From the NCBI GenBank assembly GCA_020633415.1, contig JACKDQ010000005.1:326864-390863 (forward strand): DNA of 64,000 nucleotides. Reading direction: 5' to 3'. Below the pieces are notes generated by a model, which saw only the letters and a program-made list of their open reading frames with translations, was not told where the DNA came from and did no database searches. The position numbers and the translations under genes are program-made. How positions within the stretch are numbered: the first letter of the stretch is position 1; each line of letters opens with the position of its first letter. This stretch comes from Deltaproteobacteria bacterium (lineage in GTDB: Bacteria; Myxococcota_A; Polyangia; GCA-2747355). Below, in pieces: positions 1 to 9,000 of the stretch.

Positions 1-375
1 GATCTTCGTTCGCGAGGCCAGCACGAACGACAGTAACTCGATGTCCAAGGCGCGGGTGATCGCCAGGCGCTTATCGTCCGAGAGTTGCGTCAGCGCAAAC
101 AGCCAATCGATCAACTCGTCGGCTTCGATGCGGTCGCGCTGCCAGACCTGCAGATCGACCACATCTTGGATCTGCTCTGGTTCGCAGAGCTCGAGTAGCG
201 CGACCGCATCGTTGAGGCCAACGCGCGCGATGATGCGATGCAGCGCCAACGGATGCAGCGCAGCGATGTACTGTGCGGCGTCTGGGCGATCGATCAGGTT
301 TGCCAGCTGTTGGCTAGCCGACGGCAATGATCTCGTTCGCCGCACCAGGGCGCCGTCTTGGGGTTTATCGCTCAT
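1..375 (-). CDS. DUF6178-like protein, N-terminal part (runs off the window)
   Basis: The reading frame begins with ATG at 373-375 on the minus strand and stays open for all 125 codons to the window edge, so the C-terminal part is missing. The visible sequence is helical and rich in Leu, Asp and Ile. It carries an 'LIDRPDAAQYIAALHPLAL' stretch near residues 27-45, followed by 'DVVDLQVWQRDRI' near residue 72. This pattern resembles the start of the DUF6178 family seen in deltaproteobacteria; the assignment is from memory of the pattern, not from a search. Function is unknown. It lies 49 nt downstream of the GspE-N-like gene on the same strand, so the two may be co-transcribed. Confidence 0.6.
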   Translation of the reverse strand, partial: MSDKPQDGALVRRTRSLPSASQQLANLIDRPDAAQYIAALHPLALHRIIARVGLNDAVALLELCEPEQIQDVVDLQVWQRDRIEADELIDWLFALTQLSDDKRLAITRALDIELLSFVLASRTKI

Positions 376-423
376 TGCGGGCTTCTCCGCTGCGCGGGGG
401 TGCTAGTGTTGCGACTGAGCGCA

Positions 424-1242
424 CTAGCGCTTGATCTTTTGCAGCAGCTCTTCTCGTTTGACCAGCCCTTTTTCGACCAGCAACTGCATCACCAGCTTCA
501 GCACCCGATCGGTACGCTGTAGGTTTACCTTGAGTTGAGCCAGTTCGGCGCGCAGAAGTTCGAGCTCGGCCTCGGTTTCCGTCGCTGGCAGCGGTTGGCT
601 TTGGGGCTGAGGCGCCGTCGGCGGTCGGCTGACGATTGGTGGGCCGCCGATGTGCACCGGTTCGGTCGCCGGATCAAAGCGCGCTTCGCCGCGGTGAGGG
701 GGGGCAGGGCTGCTGGGGCTGCTGCCAGCGCCTGGATCAAAGACCTGTTCGCCGGGTAGCGACTGCCAGCGGTCGATCTGCCAAGCTCCGGATTCGAACT
801 GTGGGGCGATGCCGTGATAGTAGCTATTGATCGCACCTTCGATCGCTGTCGGCGCGGCGAGGTATGGGCGGACATTGCAGCGTGTGAGTACGCGGATCTC
901 GTCGTAGACGGCGGGGTTGGTCGGATCGGCCATCGCCACGTCGAGGAATTTTCCGCTGGGCTGGTAGGCGATCGGGATGCAGCAATGCTTGTCGCAAAAG
1001 CGCGCATCGAGCTGTTCGAGCGCGTCTGCACGAGGCCGGGTGGTTCCCAGGTCGATCATCGGAATGTTGAGCTGCTGCGAGAGGACGTTAACGATCGCCA
1101 TCTCTTGGACCAAGCCCATGTCGACCAGTACGCGGCCAAGTGGGCGACCGAATTTTCGCTGCTCCCCAAGCGCAGCACGTAACTGGTGTTCGTCGAGCAA
1201 CCCAGTCGCGACCAGCAGTTCGCCGAGGCGTTTGCGTGCCAT
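424..1242 (-). CDS. GspE/MshE N-terminal (MshEN) domain protein without an ATPase domain
   Basis: The 272-residue protein starts 'MARKRLGELLVATGLL', the classic opening of the N-terminal domain of type II secretion/type IV pilus ATPases. It continues with a second subdomain ('LNIPMIDLGTTRP', 'LDVAMADPTNPAVYDEI') to about residue 150. There is no Walker A motif or ATPase domain. A Pro/Ser-rich linker (about 165-220) leads to a C-terminal coiled coil with Leu heptads. Such stand-alone domains often bind cyclic di-GMP in related proteins; whether this one does is not shown. ATG 1242 is preferred over the in-frame GTG at 1281, because that GTG lies between the -35 and -10 boxes of a good promoter. 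Confidence 0.75.
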   Translation of the reverse strand: MARKRLGELLVATGLLDEHQLRAALGEQRKFGRPLGRVLVDMGLVQEMAIVNVLSQQLNIPMIDLGTTRPRADALEQLDARFCDKHCCIPIAYQPSGKFLDVAMADPTNPAVYDEIRVLTRCNVRPYLAAPTAIEGAINSYYHGIAPQFESGAWQIDRWQSLPGEQVFDPGAGSSPSSPAPPHRGEARFDPATEPVHIGGPPIVSRPPTAPQPQSQPLPATETEAELELLRAELAQLKVNLQRTDRVLKLVMQLLVEKGLVKREELLQKIKR

Positions 1243-1271
1243 GCATTTGCCTAACGTTTTGAGACAGTTTG

Positions 1272-1300
1272 ATTTTTTCACCGCGGCGCGGTCCTGTCAA
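1272..1300 (-). promoter_or_regulatory. sigma70-like promoter of the MshEN-domain gene
   Basis: On the minus strand there is a perfect -35 TTGACA (1295-1300), a 17-nt spacer and a -10 AAAAAT (1272-1277, 4/6). The predicted transcript start is about 20-25 nt before ATG 1242, which supports that start over the upstream GTG. Confidence 0.5.
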
Positions 1301-1346
1301 ACTTTCACGGCGTTGACAGCCGTGGCCAAACGGCTCAAAACGGGGC

Positions 1347-1880
1347 ATGAGCGCGTCCCGCTATCGCTCCGTCGCTGTTTGCGGCACGGGGGAATCGGAA
1401 GCCGAATCAAGCGCCGCCGCTGAAGCGATCGGCTTTGGGCTGGTTGAGGCCGGACTGGCGGTGATCTGCGGCGGCCTAGCTGGCGTGATGGAAGCTGTCG
1501 CTCGCGGTGGTAGAAATGCGCGCGATCAGGGGGCCTCGGGACTCGTGATCGGCATCCTCCCCGGCGAAGACCACGCGGCCGCCAATCGCTACTGTGATCT
1601 GGTATTGCCGTCCGGGCTGGGTATTGCCCGCAACGCTCTAATTGTGCGCGCAGCGGAGGTTGTCGTGTTGGTCGCCGGCGGTGCCGGTACGTTGAGCGAA
1701 GCAGCGTTGGCTTGGCAGCTCGATCGGCCGCTGATCGCCTATTGCGGTGCCGGAGGCTGGTCCGATCGGCTAGCCGGCATGTCGCTCGATCATCGACCAC
1801 GGTCGGCGATCGCGATGGCGAACAGTGCTGAGCAGGTCGTCAGACAAGTCGTTGCCGCCTTGGCGCGGCTTGAGGTCTAG
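1347..1880 (+). CDS. LOG-family / TIGR00725-like Rossmann nucleotide-binding protein
   Basis: A 177-residue protein with an N-terminal Rossmann strand ('YRSVAVCGTGES'), a glycine-rich 'VICGGLAGVMEAVARGG' segment near residue 39 and 'VVVLVAGGAGTLSEAALAW' near residue 105. These correspond to the PGGxGTxxE-type motif of the lysine decarboxylase-like (LOG) superfamily, with GGAGTLSE in place of the canonical PGGxGT. Members bind nucleotide phosphates, and some cleave cytokinin monophosphates; the YvdD/TIGR00725 subgroup has no settled role. It ends 3 nt before tilS, so the two are probably co-transcribed. A perfect TTGACA lies at 1313-1318 but has only a poor -10. Confidence 0.75.
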   Translation: MSASRYRSVAVCGTGESEAESSAAAEAIGFGLVEAGLAVICGGLAGVMEAVARGGRNARDQGASGLVIGILPGEDHAAANRYCDLVLPSGLGIARNALIVRAAEVVVLVAGGAGTLSEAALAWQLDRPLIAYCGAGGWSDRLAGMSLDHRPRSAIAMANSAEQVVRQVVAALARLEV

Positions 1881-1883
1881 CCG

Positions 1884-3179
1884 ATGACCGGCGATCGACT
1901 ACTCGATGCCGTCGACGCGGTGCTCGCGCGCTGGCGTCCTGAGCGCTTGCTGGTCGGCTTTTCCGGTGGCGCCGACTCGCTGTGTTTGCTCGATGCGCTC
2001 TGTCGGCTCGTCGACCGTTCACAGATCAGCGCGGCGATCGTCGATCATCGATTGCGTGTGGCCTCGACCGCAGAGGCAGAGGCCGCAGGGGATCGCGCTC
2101 GGCGGCTGGGCGTTGAAGTGCAGCTGCTTGAGCCCGACCAGTCGTTTTCGCGCCCGGGTAACGCACAGGCCTGGGCGCGTGAACTGCGTCGTCGACTGCT
2201 GCTCGATACGGCGCAAGACCAAGGGGCGGCGCTATTGCTGGCCCACAATGCCGATGATCAAGCCGAATCGGTGCTGATGCGACTGGTCGACGGTTGTGCA
2301 CCCGTCGGTATGAATGCCGCCGAGGTCGAGCGGGGTGTGCTGTTGCTGCGTCCGCTGCTGGCGATGCCACGCACGGCGATCGAAGCCTACCTGACCCGTC
2401 ACCGGCTTGAGCCCGTGATCGATCCGACCAACGCCAGCGCCTGCTATCGCCGCAATCGGTTGCGTCACGCGGTGATGCCGCTGTTGCGCGCTGAGAACCC
2501 GCAGGTCGCTCAGGCGTTCAGCCGCGCTGCCGAGAATCTCGTCGACGAGCGTCGCGCGCTCGATCACGCGGCGATGCTGATCTATCGACAGTGCTGGCAG
2601 CCCGCCGGACTCGACGTTTCGAGCTTTGGCGAGTTTCCTTTGTCGCTGCTGCGCGCCGTCGTTTCCCACGCCTTTGCAGCGTTGCGCGAAGCGCGCTTGA
2701 CGCGCCGCCATTGGCAGGCAATCGCTGAGCTCTGTCGGACCACCGACGGCACTCGCGCGCTCGACTTGCCAGGTCTGCGGTTGCAGCGCTGCTACCGGCA
2801 CCTGCGTGCCAGCGCTGCAGCGCCAAGCGAGCGATTGCCCGCGCCTCTGGCGCTCGATGGTCCCGGGCTTTACCCCTGGGGCAGTGCGCGCCTCGCCGTG
2901 GTTGAGGTCGAGCGTTCGCTGACCGCGGCCGACGTTCCGTGGTGTGGTGAGCGGCTGCTCGTTCGCGCACCAGTACCCGGCGACCGGATCGCCGTCGGGC
3001 CGCGTGCGCACAGAAAGGTCGCGCGCGTCTTGCTCGACGCCAAACTTCCTCGCGAACGACGGCCCTGGCAGCCGATCGTGATCGGCAGCGAAGATCGCGT
3101 TCTTGCCGTCGCCGGCATCCGTCTGGCCCACGGACTGGCGCGCGGCGGTCCCGCGCTGCGATTTTCCGTCGAGCGCTGA
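1884..3179 (+). CDS. tilS: tRNA(Ile)-lysidine synthase
   Basis: Converts C34 of the tRNA-Ile CAU anticodon to lysidine using ATP and lysine, changing specificity from Met to Ile; essential and cytoplasmic. The N-type ATP-pyrophosphatase PP-loop SGGADS is at residues 27-32, followed by 'AIVDHRLR' and 'LLAHNADDQAESVLMRL', a standard TilS motif. The C-terminal part contains 'VRAPVPGDRIAVGPRAHRKVARVLLDAKLPRERR', the tRNA-binding TilS-C domain. At 431 residues it is within the family range. It follows the LOG-like gene by 3 nt and precedes ftsH, an arrangement (tilS-ftsH) common in bacteria. Confidence 0.95.
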   Translation: MTGDRLLDAVDAVLARWRPERLLVGFSGGADSLCLLDALCRLVDRSQISAAIVDHRLRVASTAEAEAAGDRARRLGVEVQLLEPDQSFSRPGNAQAWARELRRRLLLDTAQDQGAALLLAHNADDQAESVLMRLVDGCAPVGMNAAEVERGVLLLRPLLAMPRTAIEAYLTRHRLEPVIDPTNASACYRRNRLRHAVMPLLRAENPQVAQAFSRAAENLVDERRALDHAAMLIYRQCWQPAGLDVSSFGEFPLSLLRAVVSHAFAALREARLTRRHWQAIAELCRTTDGTRALDLPGLRLQRCYRHLRASAAAPSERLPAPLALDGPGLYPWGSARLAVVEVERSLTAADVPWCGERLLVRAPVPGDRIAVGPRAHRKVARVLLDAKLPRERRPWQPIVIGSEDRVLAVAGIRLAHGLARGGPALRFSVER

Positions 3180-3231
3180 ATCGGCAATTGCCGCCCAAAT
3201 CCCGCCCTGTGGCCAATTTCGCCTTCGCCGC

Positions 3232-3259
3232 TTGACTGAGCGCGTCGTTGGATTACCTT
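3232..3259 (+). promoter_or_regulatory. possible sigma70 promoter of ftsH
   Basis: TTGACT (3232-3237), a 16-nt spacer and TACCTT (3254-3259). The spacing is good but the -10 is weak. It lies 64 nt upstream of the ftsH start, inside the 144-nt tilS-ftsH gap. Confidence 0.3.
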
Positions 3260-3323
3260 GCCTGGCGGCGCGGTGGACCCCCTGGGTGATCCGAGCTAGA
3301 ATGAGCGAGCGAAGAGGCATCGG

Positions 3324-5246
3324 TTGAGACAATCCCACAAGACGATTCTGCTCTGGATCCTGCTGATTTTGATGTTCGTCAGCATCTACAACCTGTTCCA
3401 GGCGCCCGATCGAGATGTCGAGCGCAAGGACTTTTCCGAATTCATTGCAGATGTTGAAAAGAACCCGGACGCGATCAGCAAGGTCACCGTCAAGGGGCGC
3501 CGCTATACGGTTGAATACAAAGACAAAAAGGTTAGGACCAACGGTCAGGAGTTCGATAGCAAGCTGCGCGAACTGCTCGACAAGGCCGGCGTCGCCTACA
3601 GCATCGAAGAGGTCGACGACACGTCGCTTTGGGGTCAAGTCCTGATCTCTTGGTTGCCGATGATCTTTTTGTTCGTGATCTTCTTCTTCTTCATGCGGCA
3701 GCTCCAGGCGGGCGGTGGTAAGGCGATGAGTTTCGGCAAGTCCAAGGCCAAGCTGCTCTCGGACCACCAAAACAAGGTCACCTTCGAGGACGTCGCCGGG
3801 GTTGAAGAAGCCAAAGAAGAAGTTCAGGAGATCGTCGAGTTCCTGAAAGATCCCAAACGCTTCACGCGGCTGGGCGGCCGGATCCCCAAAGGTGTGCTGC
3901 TGATGGGCGCGCCGGGCACCGGCAAGACCCTGCTCGCGCGCGCGATCGCCGGCGAAGCGGGCGTGCCATTCTTTTCGATCTCCGGATCCGACTTCGTCGA
4001 GATGTTCGTCGGCGTTGGCGCGAGCCGCGTACGCGACCTATTCGAGCAAGGCAAAAAGAACGCCCCCTGCATCATCTTCATCGACGAGGTCGATGCGGTT
4101 GGTCGGCATCGCGGTGCGGGATTGGGCGGCGGACACGACGAGCGCGAGCAGACGCTCAACCAGCTGCTCGTCGAGATGGACGGCTTCGAGAGCAACGAGG
4201 GCGTGATCCTAATCGCCGCGACCAACCGCCCCGATGTCCTCGATCCGGCGCTGCTGCGCCCGGGTCGTTTCGACCGGCGGATCACCGTTCCCCGTCCCGA
4301 CGTGCGCGGTCGCGAAGCGATCCTCGGGGTTCACACCAAGCGATCGCCCGTCGCCGACGATGTTGATCTCGCCGTGGTTGCCCGTGGAACACCGGGCTTC
4401 TCTGGTGCCGATCTGGAGAACCTGGTCAACGAGGCGGCGCTCGCCGCAGCGCGATTCAACAAAGATCGCGTCGAGATGGTCGACTTCGAATACGCCAAAG
4501 ACAAAGTGCTGATGGGTGCCGAACGGCGTTCGCTGATCATCTCCGACAAAGAAAAGCGCAACACCGCGGTTCACGAAGCTGGGCACGTGATCGTCGCCAA
4601 AGCGCTGCCGGGTGCTGATCCGGTGCATAAGGTGACGATCATTCCGCGCGGTCACGGGATGTTGGGTCTGACCCAGCAATTGCCCGAAGAAGATCGCTTG
4701 AGCATGAGCGAAAGCTTTGCCTCCAATACCATCGCGATTCTGATGGGCGGCCGCGTCGCTGAAGAGATCAAATTCAGCCAGCTGACCACCGGCGCCGGCA
4801 ACGACATCGAACGCGCGACGGATATCGCCCGCAAGATGGTTTGCGAATGGGGCATGAGTCGTGAGCTTGGCCCGCTAGCTTTCGGCAAGCGTGAAGAGCA
4901 GATCTTCCTCGGTCGCGAGATCAATCGTACGCGCGATTTTTCCGAGCGGACCGCCGAGCGGATCGACGCTGAGGTCAAGCGCATCGTCGATGAAGGCTAT
5001 CAGCGTGCCACGCAGATCATCCGCGAAAGCGAGGATCAATTGGTTGCGCTGGCCGACGCCTTGCTTGAGCGCGAGTCGCTCGGTGCTGCTGAGATCGACG
5101 CGGTGTTGCGCGGCGATGTCTTGCCCACGCTTCGCTCCGAGGAGTCGCGGAACAAGGGCCGGACGCTGCCCCGCGATCAAAGCGCCACGGACGACGACGC
5201 GTCGGCGGTCTTTGGCGGATCGCATCTCGATCCAGAAAAGGCCTAG
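3324..5246 (+). CDS. ftsH: ATP-dependent zinc metalloprotease FtsH
   Basis: Membrane-anchored AAA+ protease that extracts and degrades membrane and short-lived cytoplasmic proteins. Two transmembrane helices (about residues 5-25 and 106-127) flank a short periplasmic domain. The Walker A motif GAPGTGKT is at 195-202, Walker B 'IIFIDEVDAVG' follows, the SRH region is 'ATNRPDVLDPALLRPGRFD', and the zinc site HEAGH is at 417-421. Length of 640 residues is typical. The start is a TTG preceded by a GAAGAGG ribosome-binding site; no better ATG exists in frame before the first transmembrane helix. Confidence 0.97.
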   Translation: MRQSHKTILLWILLILMFVSIYNLFQAPDRDVERKDFSEFIADVEKNPDAISKVTVKGRRYTVEYKDKKVRTNGQEFDSKLRELLDKAGVAYSIEEVDDTSLWGQVLISWLPMIFLFVIFFFFMRQLQAGGGKAMSFGKSKAKLLSDHQNKVTFEDVAGVEEAKEEVQEIVEFLKDPKRFTRLGGRIPKGVLLMGAPGTGKTLLARAIAGEAGVPFFSISGSDFVEMFVGVGASRVRDLFEQGKKNAPCIIFIDEVDAVGRHRGAGLGGGHDEREQTLNQLLVEMDGFESNEGVILIAATNRPDVLDPALLRPGRFDRRITVPRPDVRGREAILGVHTKRSPVADDVDLAVVARGTPGFSGADLENLVNEAALAAARFNKDRVEMVDFEYAKDKVLMGAERRSLIISDKEKRNTAVHEAGHVIVAKALPGADPVHKVTIIPRGHGMLGLTQQLPEEDRLSMSESFASNTIAILMGGRVAEEIKFSQLTTGAGNDIERATDIARKMVCEWGMSRELGPLAFGKREEQIFLGREINRTRDFSERTAERIDAEVKRIVDEGYQRATQIIRESEDQLVALADALLERESLGAAEIDAVLRGDVLPTLRSEESRNKGRTLPRDQSATDDDASAVFGGSHLDPEKA

Positions 5247-5327
5247 TTGGACGCTGACCACTTGGTTACCGGTCGCGACCAGTCGTTGTATTTCTTGCCG
5301 GTGAGTTGATGCGGACCGCTCGACAGG

Positions 5328-5350
5328 GAGCCGCCTGAGCTAGGAGGCTC
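5328..5350. terminator. hairpin between ftsH and the convergent CCA-adding enzyme gene
   Basis: An inverted repeat with arms GAGCCGCC and GGAGGCTC (one mismatch) and a 7-nt loop. It sits between the convergent ftsH and cca genes and ends at the last base of the cca stop codon. There is no U-tract on either side, so the bidirectional-terminator role is an inference from position. Confidence 0.35.
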
Positions 5351-6720
5351 TAGCTGTCTGGGCGGCTATCGCCAAGTACACGCGCGAGGATCTGTTCAGC
5401 GTCGTCGAGGCCCGTCTTGTCTTGCAGGTCACGGCACGCCGCAAGGATTTCCTTGAAGCGCGGCCCAGGCTGTAGGCCGCGAGCGATCAGATCGCTGCCC
5501 TTGACCACGTCGATCGGGGGCTTTTCTTGGAGCCCCAAGCTCTGCAGGCGCGACCAGAAGGTATCGACCAGCCGCAAACGGCCCGCCACGTCGCCATCGC
5601 GGCCGCGCTGGTCGGCGCGGACCAGTCGCAAGAGCAAACTGGGTGTAATGCGGCCATCGGCGATTCGCCGGGCCAGGCGACGATAGGCACGGGGCGTGGC
5701 GCCCTGCTTGACCAGTTGGAGCGGTGCGCCGTGCAAGCCGATCAGCGCTTGCACCCGCGCGATCAGCTCCTTGGGCGCGCGCATCGTACCGAGCAACGAC
5801 TCACAGAGCTGTTGTCCGACGTTCTCGTGGTCGTAGCTGGTGACCTTGCCGTCGGGAAGCAGTTCGGTCGTCTCGGGCTTGCCGATGTCGTGACAGAGCG
5901 CGCCGAACATCAGCGCCAGGTCGTCGTCCTCGTCGCCAGAGCGCTCCTCGACCGCTGCATCGAGGACGCATAGCGTGTGTACCCACACATCACCTTCGGC
6001 ATGGTGTTTCGGATCTTGAGGTGTGCCGACGAGCGCTGCCAGTTCGGGGAAGAAGCGCAGTAGCTCAGCGTCTCGCATGAACTGCAGTCCGAGCGATGGG
6101 CGCCGTCCTTTGAGCAGCAGCTTGCGAAATTCCTCATAGATGCGCTCGCCAGCCAGTTCGCTCAGGTCGAGCGTTTGGCAGAGTGCGACGAGCGCAGGGT
6201 CGGCCTGCATCTCAAAGCGCGCTGCGAATTGAGCGACACGCAGCGCCCGCAGCGGATCCTCTGCGAAGGTTTGCTCGTCCGTCGCCCGCAGGATTCCCCG
6301 TGCTAGGTCGGCTTGGCCTTGAAAGGGGTCGAGAATCTCGCCGCTTAGCGGGTCGAGTCCGATCGCGTTGATCGTCAGATCGCGTCGGCGCGCAGCCGCA
6401 GCAAAATCCAATGACGGGTCCAGCTCGACGACAAAGCCGCGGTGCCCCGGTCCTTGTTTGTTGTCACGCCGAGGGATCGAGAAGTCGGCATCTATCCCTT
6501 TGACGCGCAGCACGCCAAAGGCGCGCCCGACGGCGATCACCGGACCGCTCTGTTCGAGCACGTCGTGCAGTTGATCGAGGGTCAATCCGTAGACCTCGAG
6601 GTCGTAGTCCTTCGACGGCTGAGCGCGCAATCGATCGCGGACAAAGCCGCCGACGAGCAGTGCACGGCCGCCGGCACTGGCGATGCGCTCGACGATCTGC
6701 TTGAGCTTACTCTCGATCAT
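5350..6720 (-). CDS. cca: CCA-adding tRNA nucleotidyltransferase with HD domain
   Basis: Adds or repairs the 3' CCA of tRNAs. The class II nucleotidyltransferase head has 'LLVGGFVRDRL' near residue 21 and the catalytic 'KDYDLEVYGL' (DxD) near 37. 'RRDLTINAIGLDP' follows, then 'DPLRALRVAQFAARF'. An HD phosphohydrolase domain carries 'ALCHDIGKPE' with His277-Asp278, as in the multifunctional gammaproteobacterial Cca. The length of 456 residues fits that type, and a poly(A) polymerase-like role is the alternative. A TATCAT box at 6728-6733 ends 7 nt before the ATG, consistent with a leaderless transcript. Confidence 0.88.
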   Translation of the reverse strand: MIESKLKQIVERIASAGGRALLVGGFVRDRLRAQPSKDYDLEVYGLTLDQLHDVLEQSGPVIAVGRAFGVLRVKGIDADFSIPRRDNKQGPGHRGFVVELDPSLDFAAAARRRDLTINAIGLDPLSGEILDPFQGQADLARGILRATDEQTFAEDPLRALRVAQFAARFEMQADPALVALCQTLDLSELAGERIYEEFRKLLLKGRRPSLGLQFMRDAELLRFFPELAALVGTPQDPKHHAEGDVWVHTLCVLDAAVEERSGDEDDDLALMFGALCHDIGKPETTELLPDGKVTSYDHENVGQQLCESLLGTMRAPKELIARVQALIGLHGAPLQLVKQGATPRAYRRLARRIADGRITPSLLLRLVRADQRGRDGDVAGRLRLVDTFWSRLQSLGLQEKPPIDVVKGSDLIARGLQPGPRFKEILAACRDLQDKTGLDDAEQILARVLGDSRPDS

Positions 6721-6856
6721 CGCGCCGATGATAGCCGCTTGTTGTCGGTTCTGCCGGAAAAAGTCGCCCAGGCAGTTGACCTTTGGTGCCCCGCTGCTAT
6801 TCGCCCAGGGGTTGGCTTGATTTTGTGGGCCTGCGCCGGCGGGCCTAGGTGAGCGC

Positions 6857-8224
6857 GTGACCTTTCGGCATCAATTACGGCGAGCCTTTGCGCTGGCCAC
6901 GCCCGCAGTGCTGGCGCAGATCGCACTGATGGCGATGGGCGTGGTCGATACGGCGATGGTCGGTCGGCTCGGTGCGACGCCATTGGCTGCAGTGGCGCTG
7001 GGCGCTGCGATGTTCTATCTGCCGGCGGTGTTCTTTATGGGCCTGCTGATGGGGCTCGATCCGATCGTCGCACAGCGCTTTGGCGCCGGCGATCGGCGCG
7101 GTTGCCGTGATGCATTTGTCATCGGGCAGCGCTTGGCGCTTTGGTTGTTTGTGCCGTTGTCGGCGACAATCTTTGGTCTGGCCTGGTGTTTGCCCGCATT
7201 GGGCTTGCCCAGGGAAGTGGTGCCGGGAGCGAGGGTCTACATGCAGATCAACGCGCTCGGCTCGGTCGGCTTTCTGCTGTTCGTCGTTTGCCGTGGATAC
7301 GTTCAGTCGCTTGGTCATACGCGACCACTGTTGATCGCCGCGCTGTTGGGAAACGTCGTTAACTTCGTCGGCAACTACCTGGTGCTGTTCGGACCCTGGG
7401 GATTGCCGCGGCTCGGCGTGCTGGGCTGTGCGTTGACCACCGTGATCGCGCGTCTGACGATGATGTTCGTGATCTGGGCGGTTGCACGGCTTCTCGATCG
7501 GCGCGACGTCGCCACCGACGAACTGCGACGCGCACCCGAGCGCTCCGCCGCGCTGATGCTCGCTCGGCAGCTGCTCGCTCTGGGCTGGCCGATCGGCACT
7601 CAGATGATCGCTGAGCTCGGTCTGTTTTCGGCGATGGCGGTTGCCGCTGGCCGGATCGGTGCCTCGGCGGTTGCGGCGCACCAAATTGCGCTGCACCTCG
7701 CAGCGCTGACCTATACCGCGGCGGCGGGGATCGGCATGGCTGGTGGCGTGCTGGTGGGGCACGCCGTTGGCGCGCTCGATCGCGGCCGGGCTCGGCACGC
7801 TGCTGCGGCGGCGATGACCTTGGTTGTCGGGCTGATGAGCTGTTCAGCCACCGTCTTCGCGCTCTTTCCGGCGTTGTTGGTCGGTGTATTCACCAAGCAC
7901 GCTGAAGTCCTGCGCAGCGGCGTGCAGCTGTTGCGCATCGCGGCGGTGCTTCAGCTGGCCGACGGTGTCCAGGCGGTGGCGGTCGGCTGCTTGCGTGGCG
8001 CTGGCGACACGGCTTGGCCGATGCGCGCCCACTTGCTGGCGAGCTTGGCCGTTGGCCTGCCGGTCGCTTTGTTGTTCGCCTTTTCGCTCGGCTGGGGCGT
8101 CGGCGGTTTATGGTGGGGGGCGACCATCGGGCTGGCGCTCAGTGCGCTGATCCTCTGCGCTCGTTTGTGGAGTGGTCGCTGGTGGAATGTGCGGTCGGTG
8201 CCCGTGGTACCCGTGAAATGTTAG
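6857..8224 (+). CDS. MATE family multidrug/Na+ antiporter
   Basis: A 455-residue polytopic inner-membrane protein with about 12 hydrophobic segments in two repeats. It opens 'ALATPAVLAQIALMAMGVVDTAMVGRLG', a hallmark of MATE transporters, and the second half repeats it at 'LALGWPIGTQMIAELGLFSAMAVAAGRIG'. Family members export cationic drugs or metabolites using Na+ or H+ gradients; the substrate cannot be read from the sequence. The start is GTG 6857. It is divergent from cca and stands upstream of a DUF72 gene. Confidence 0.92.
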   Translation: MTFRHQLRRAFALATPAVLAQIALMAMGVVDTAMVGRLGATPLAAVALGAAMFYLPAVFFMGLLMGLDPIVAQRFGAGDRRGCRDAFVIGQRLALWLFVPLSATIFGLAWCLPALGLPREVVPGARVYMQINALGSVGFLLFVVCRGYVQSLGHTRPLLIAALLGNVVNFVGNYLVLFGPWGLPRLGVLGCALTTVIARLTMMFVIWAVARLLDRRDVATDELRRAPERSAALMLARQLLALGWPIGTQMIAELGLFSAMAVAAGRIGASAVAAHQIALHLAALTYTAAAGIGMAGGVLVGHAVGALDRGRARHAAAAAMTLVVGLMSCSATVFALFPALLVGVFTKHAEVLRSGVQLLRIAAVLQLADGVQAVAVGCLRGAGDTAWPMRAHLLASLAVGLPVALLFAFSLGWGVGGLWWGATIGLALSALILCARLWSGRWWNVRSVPVVPVKC

Positions 8225-8249
8225 TCTGCCAACTTTGGTCGAGGCCTCG

Positions 8250-8966
8250 ATGAAGCTATTCTGTGGAACCAGCGGCTACAGTTACAAGGCGTGGAAAGGC
8301 AGCTTTTATCCGGCGACGATCAAGGCCGAGCAGATGCTGGCGGCTTATGCCGAGAAGCTGCCCGCCGTCGAGATCAACAACACCTTCTACCGCATGCCGC
8401 GAGTGGAGGTGCTCGACGCCTGGGCTGCCGCCGTCCCCGAGTCCTTTCGCTTTACGCTCAAAGCCTCCCGTCGGATCACCCACGATCGCCGACTGAGCAA
8501 CGTCGATGAGTTGCTGGGCTACCTGCTGCGCGGCGCTGAGCGGCTTGAAGATCGGCTGGGCGCATTGCTCTTTCAACTGCCACCGCGGTTTCCCCTCGAT
8601 CTCGCGCGCCTGCAGCGATTCTTGGCGCTGCTACCGAGCGGCGTGCGTTGCGCGTTCGAATTTCGCGATCCCGCCTGGCACGATGAGGCGGTCTACCGGC
8701 TGCTTCGCCAGAAGAATGCCGCGTTGGTCATTGCTGATGACGACTTCGCGATGCCGCAGACGGCCAGATGGGGATACCTGCGATTTCGGCGGATCGACTA
8801 TCGTAGCGAGGAAATCTGCAAGATCGCCGAGGTCTTGAAGGAGCGTGGCGGCGACCCGACGTTTGCCTTCTTCAAGCACGACGAAAGCGACGAGGGTCCG
8901 CGACTGGCCAAGCTGCTCAGCGAGGTGGCGTCCGTCGGAAATGGCGTGGCAGGCGAGCGAACTTGA
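8250..8966 (+). CDS. DUF72 family protein
   Basis: 238 residues starting 'MKLFCGTSGYSYKAWKGSFYP', the signature opening of DUF72 (YecE-like TIM-barrel) proteins, followed by 'VEINNTFYRMP' and 'FRFTLKASRRITH'. The function of the family is unsettled. ATG 8250, with a GAGG ribosome-binding site 5-9 nt upstream, is chosen over an in-frame GTG at 8235. The stop codon lies 35 nt before the aldehyde dehydrogenase gene. Confidence 0.88.
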   Translation: MKLFCGTSGYSYKAWKGSFYPATIKAEQMLAAYAEKLPAVEINNTFYRMPRVEVLDAWAAAVPESFRFTLKASRRITHDRRLSNVDELLGYLLRGAERLEDRLGALLFQLPPRFPLDLARLQRFLALLPSGVRCAFEFRDPAWHDEAVYRLLRQKNAALVIADDDFAMPQTARWGYLRFRRIDYRSEEICKIAEVLKERGGDPTFAFFKHDESDEGPRLAKLLSEVASVGNGVAGERT

Positions 8967-9000
8967 TGGTATCAACGTCGCTCGCGGGAGGCTGCAAGCG

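Noticed and set aside
1313..1341. TTGACA promoter for the LOG-like gene
   Set aside because: The -35 is perfect, but the -10 (CAAAAC) matches only 3 of 6 positions, so it was not listed as a feature.
2232..3770. 512-codon open frame antisense to tilS and ftsH
   Set aside because: It is the complement of two well-supported genes in high-GC DNA; its composition has no domain and no signal.
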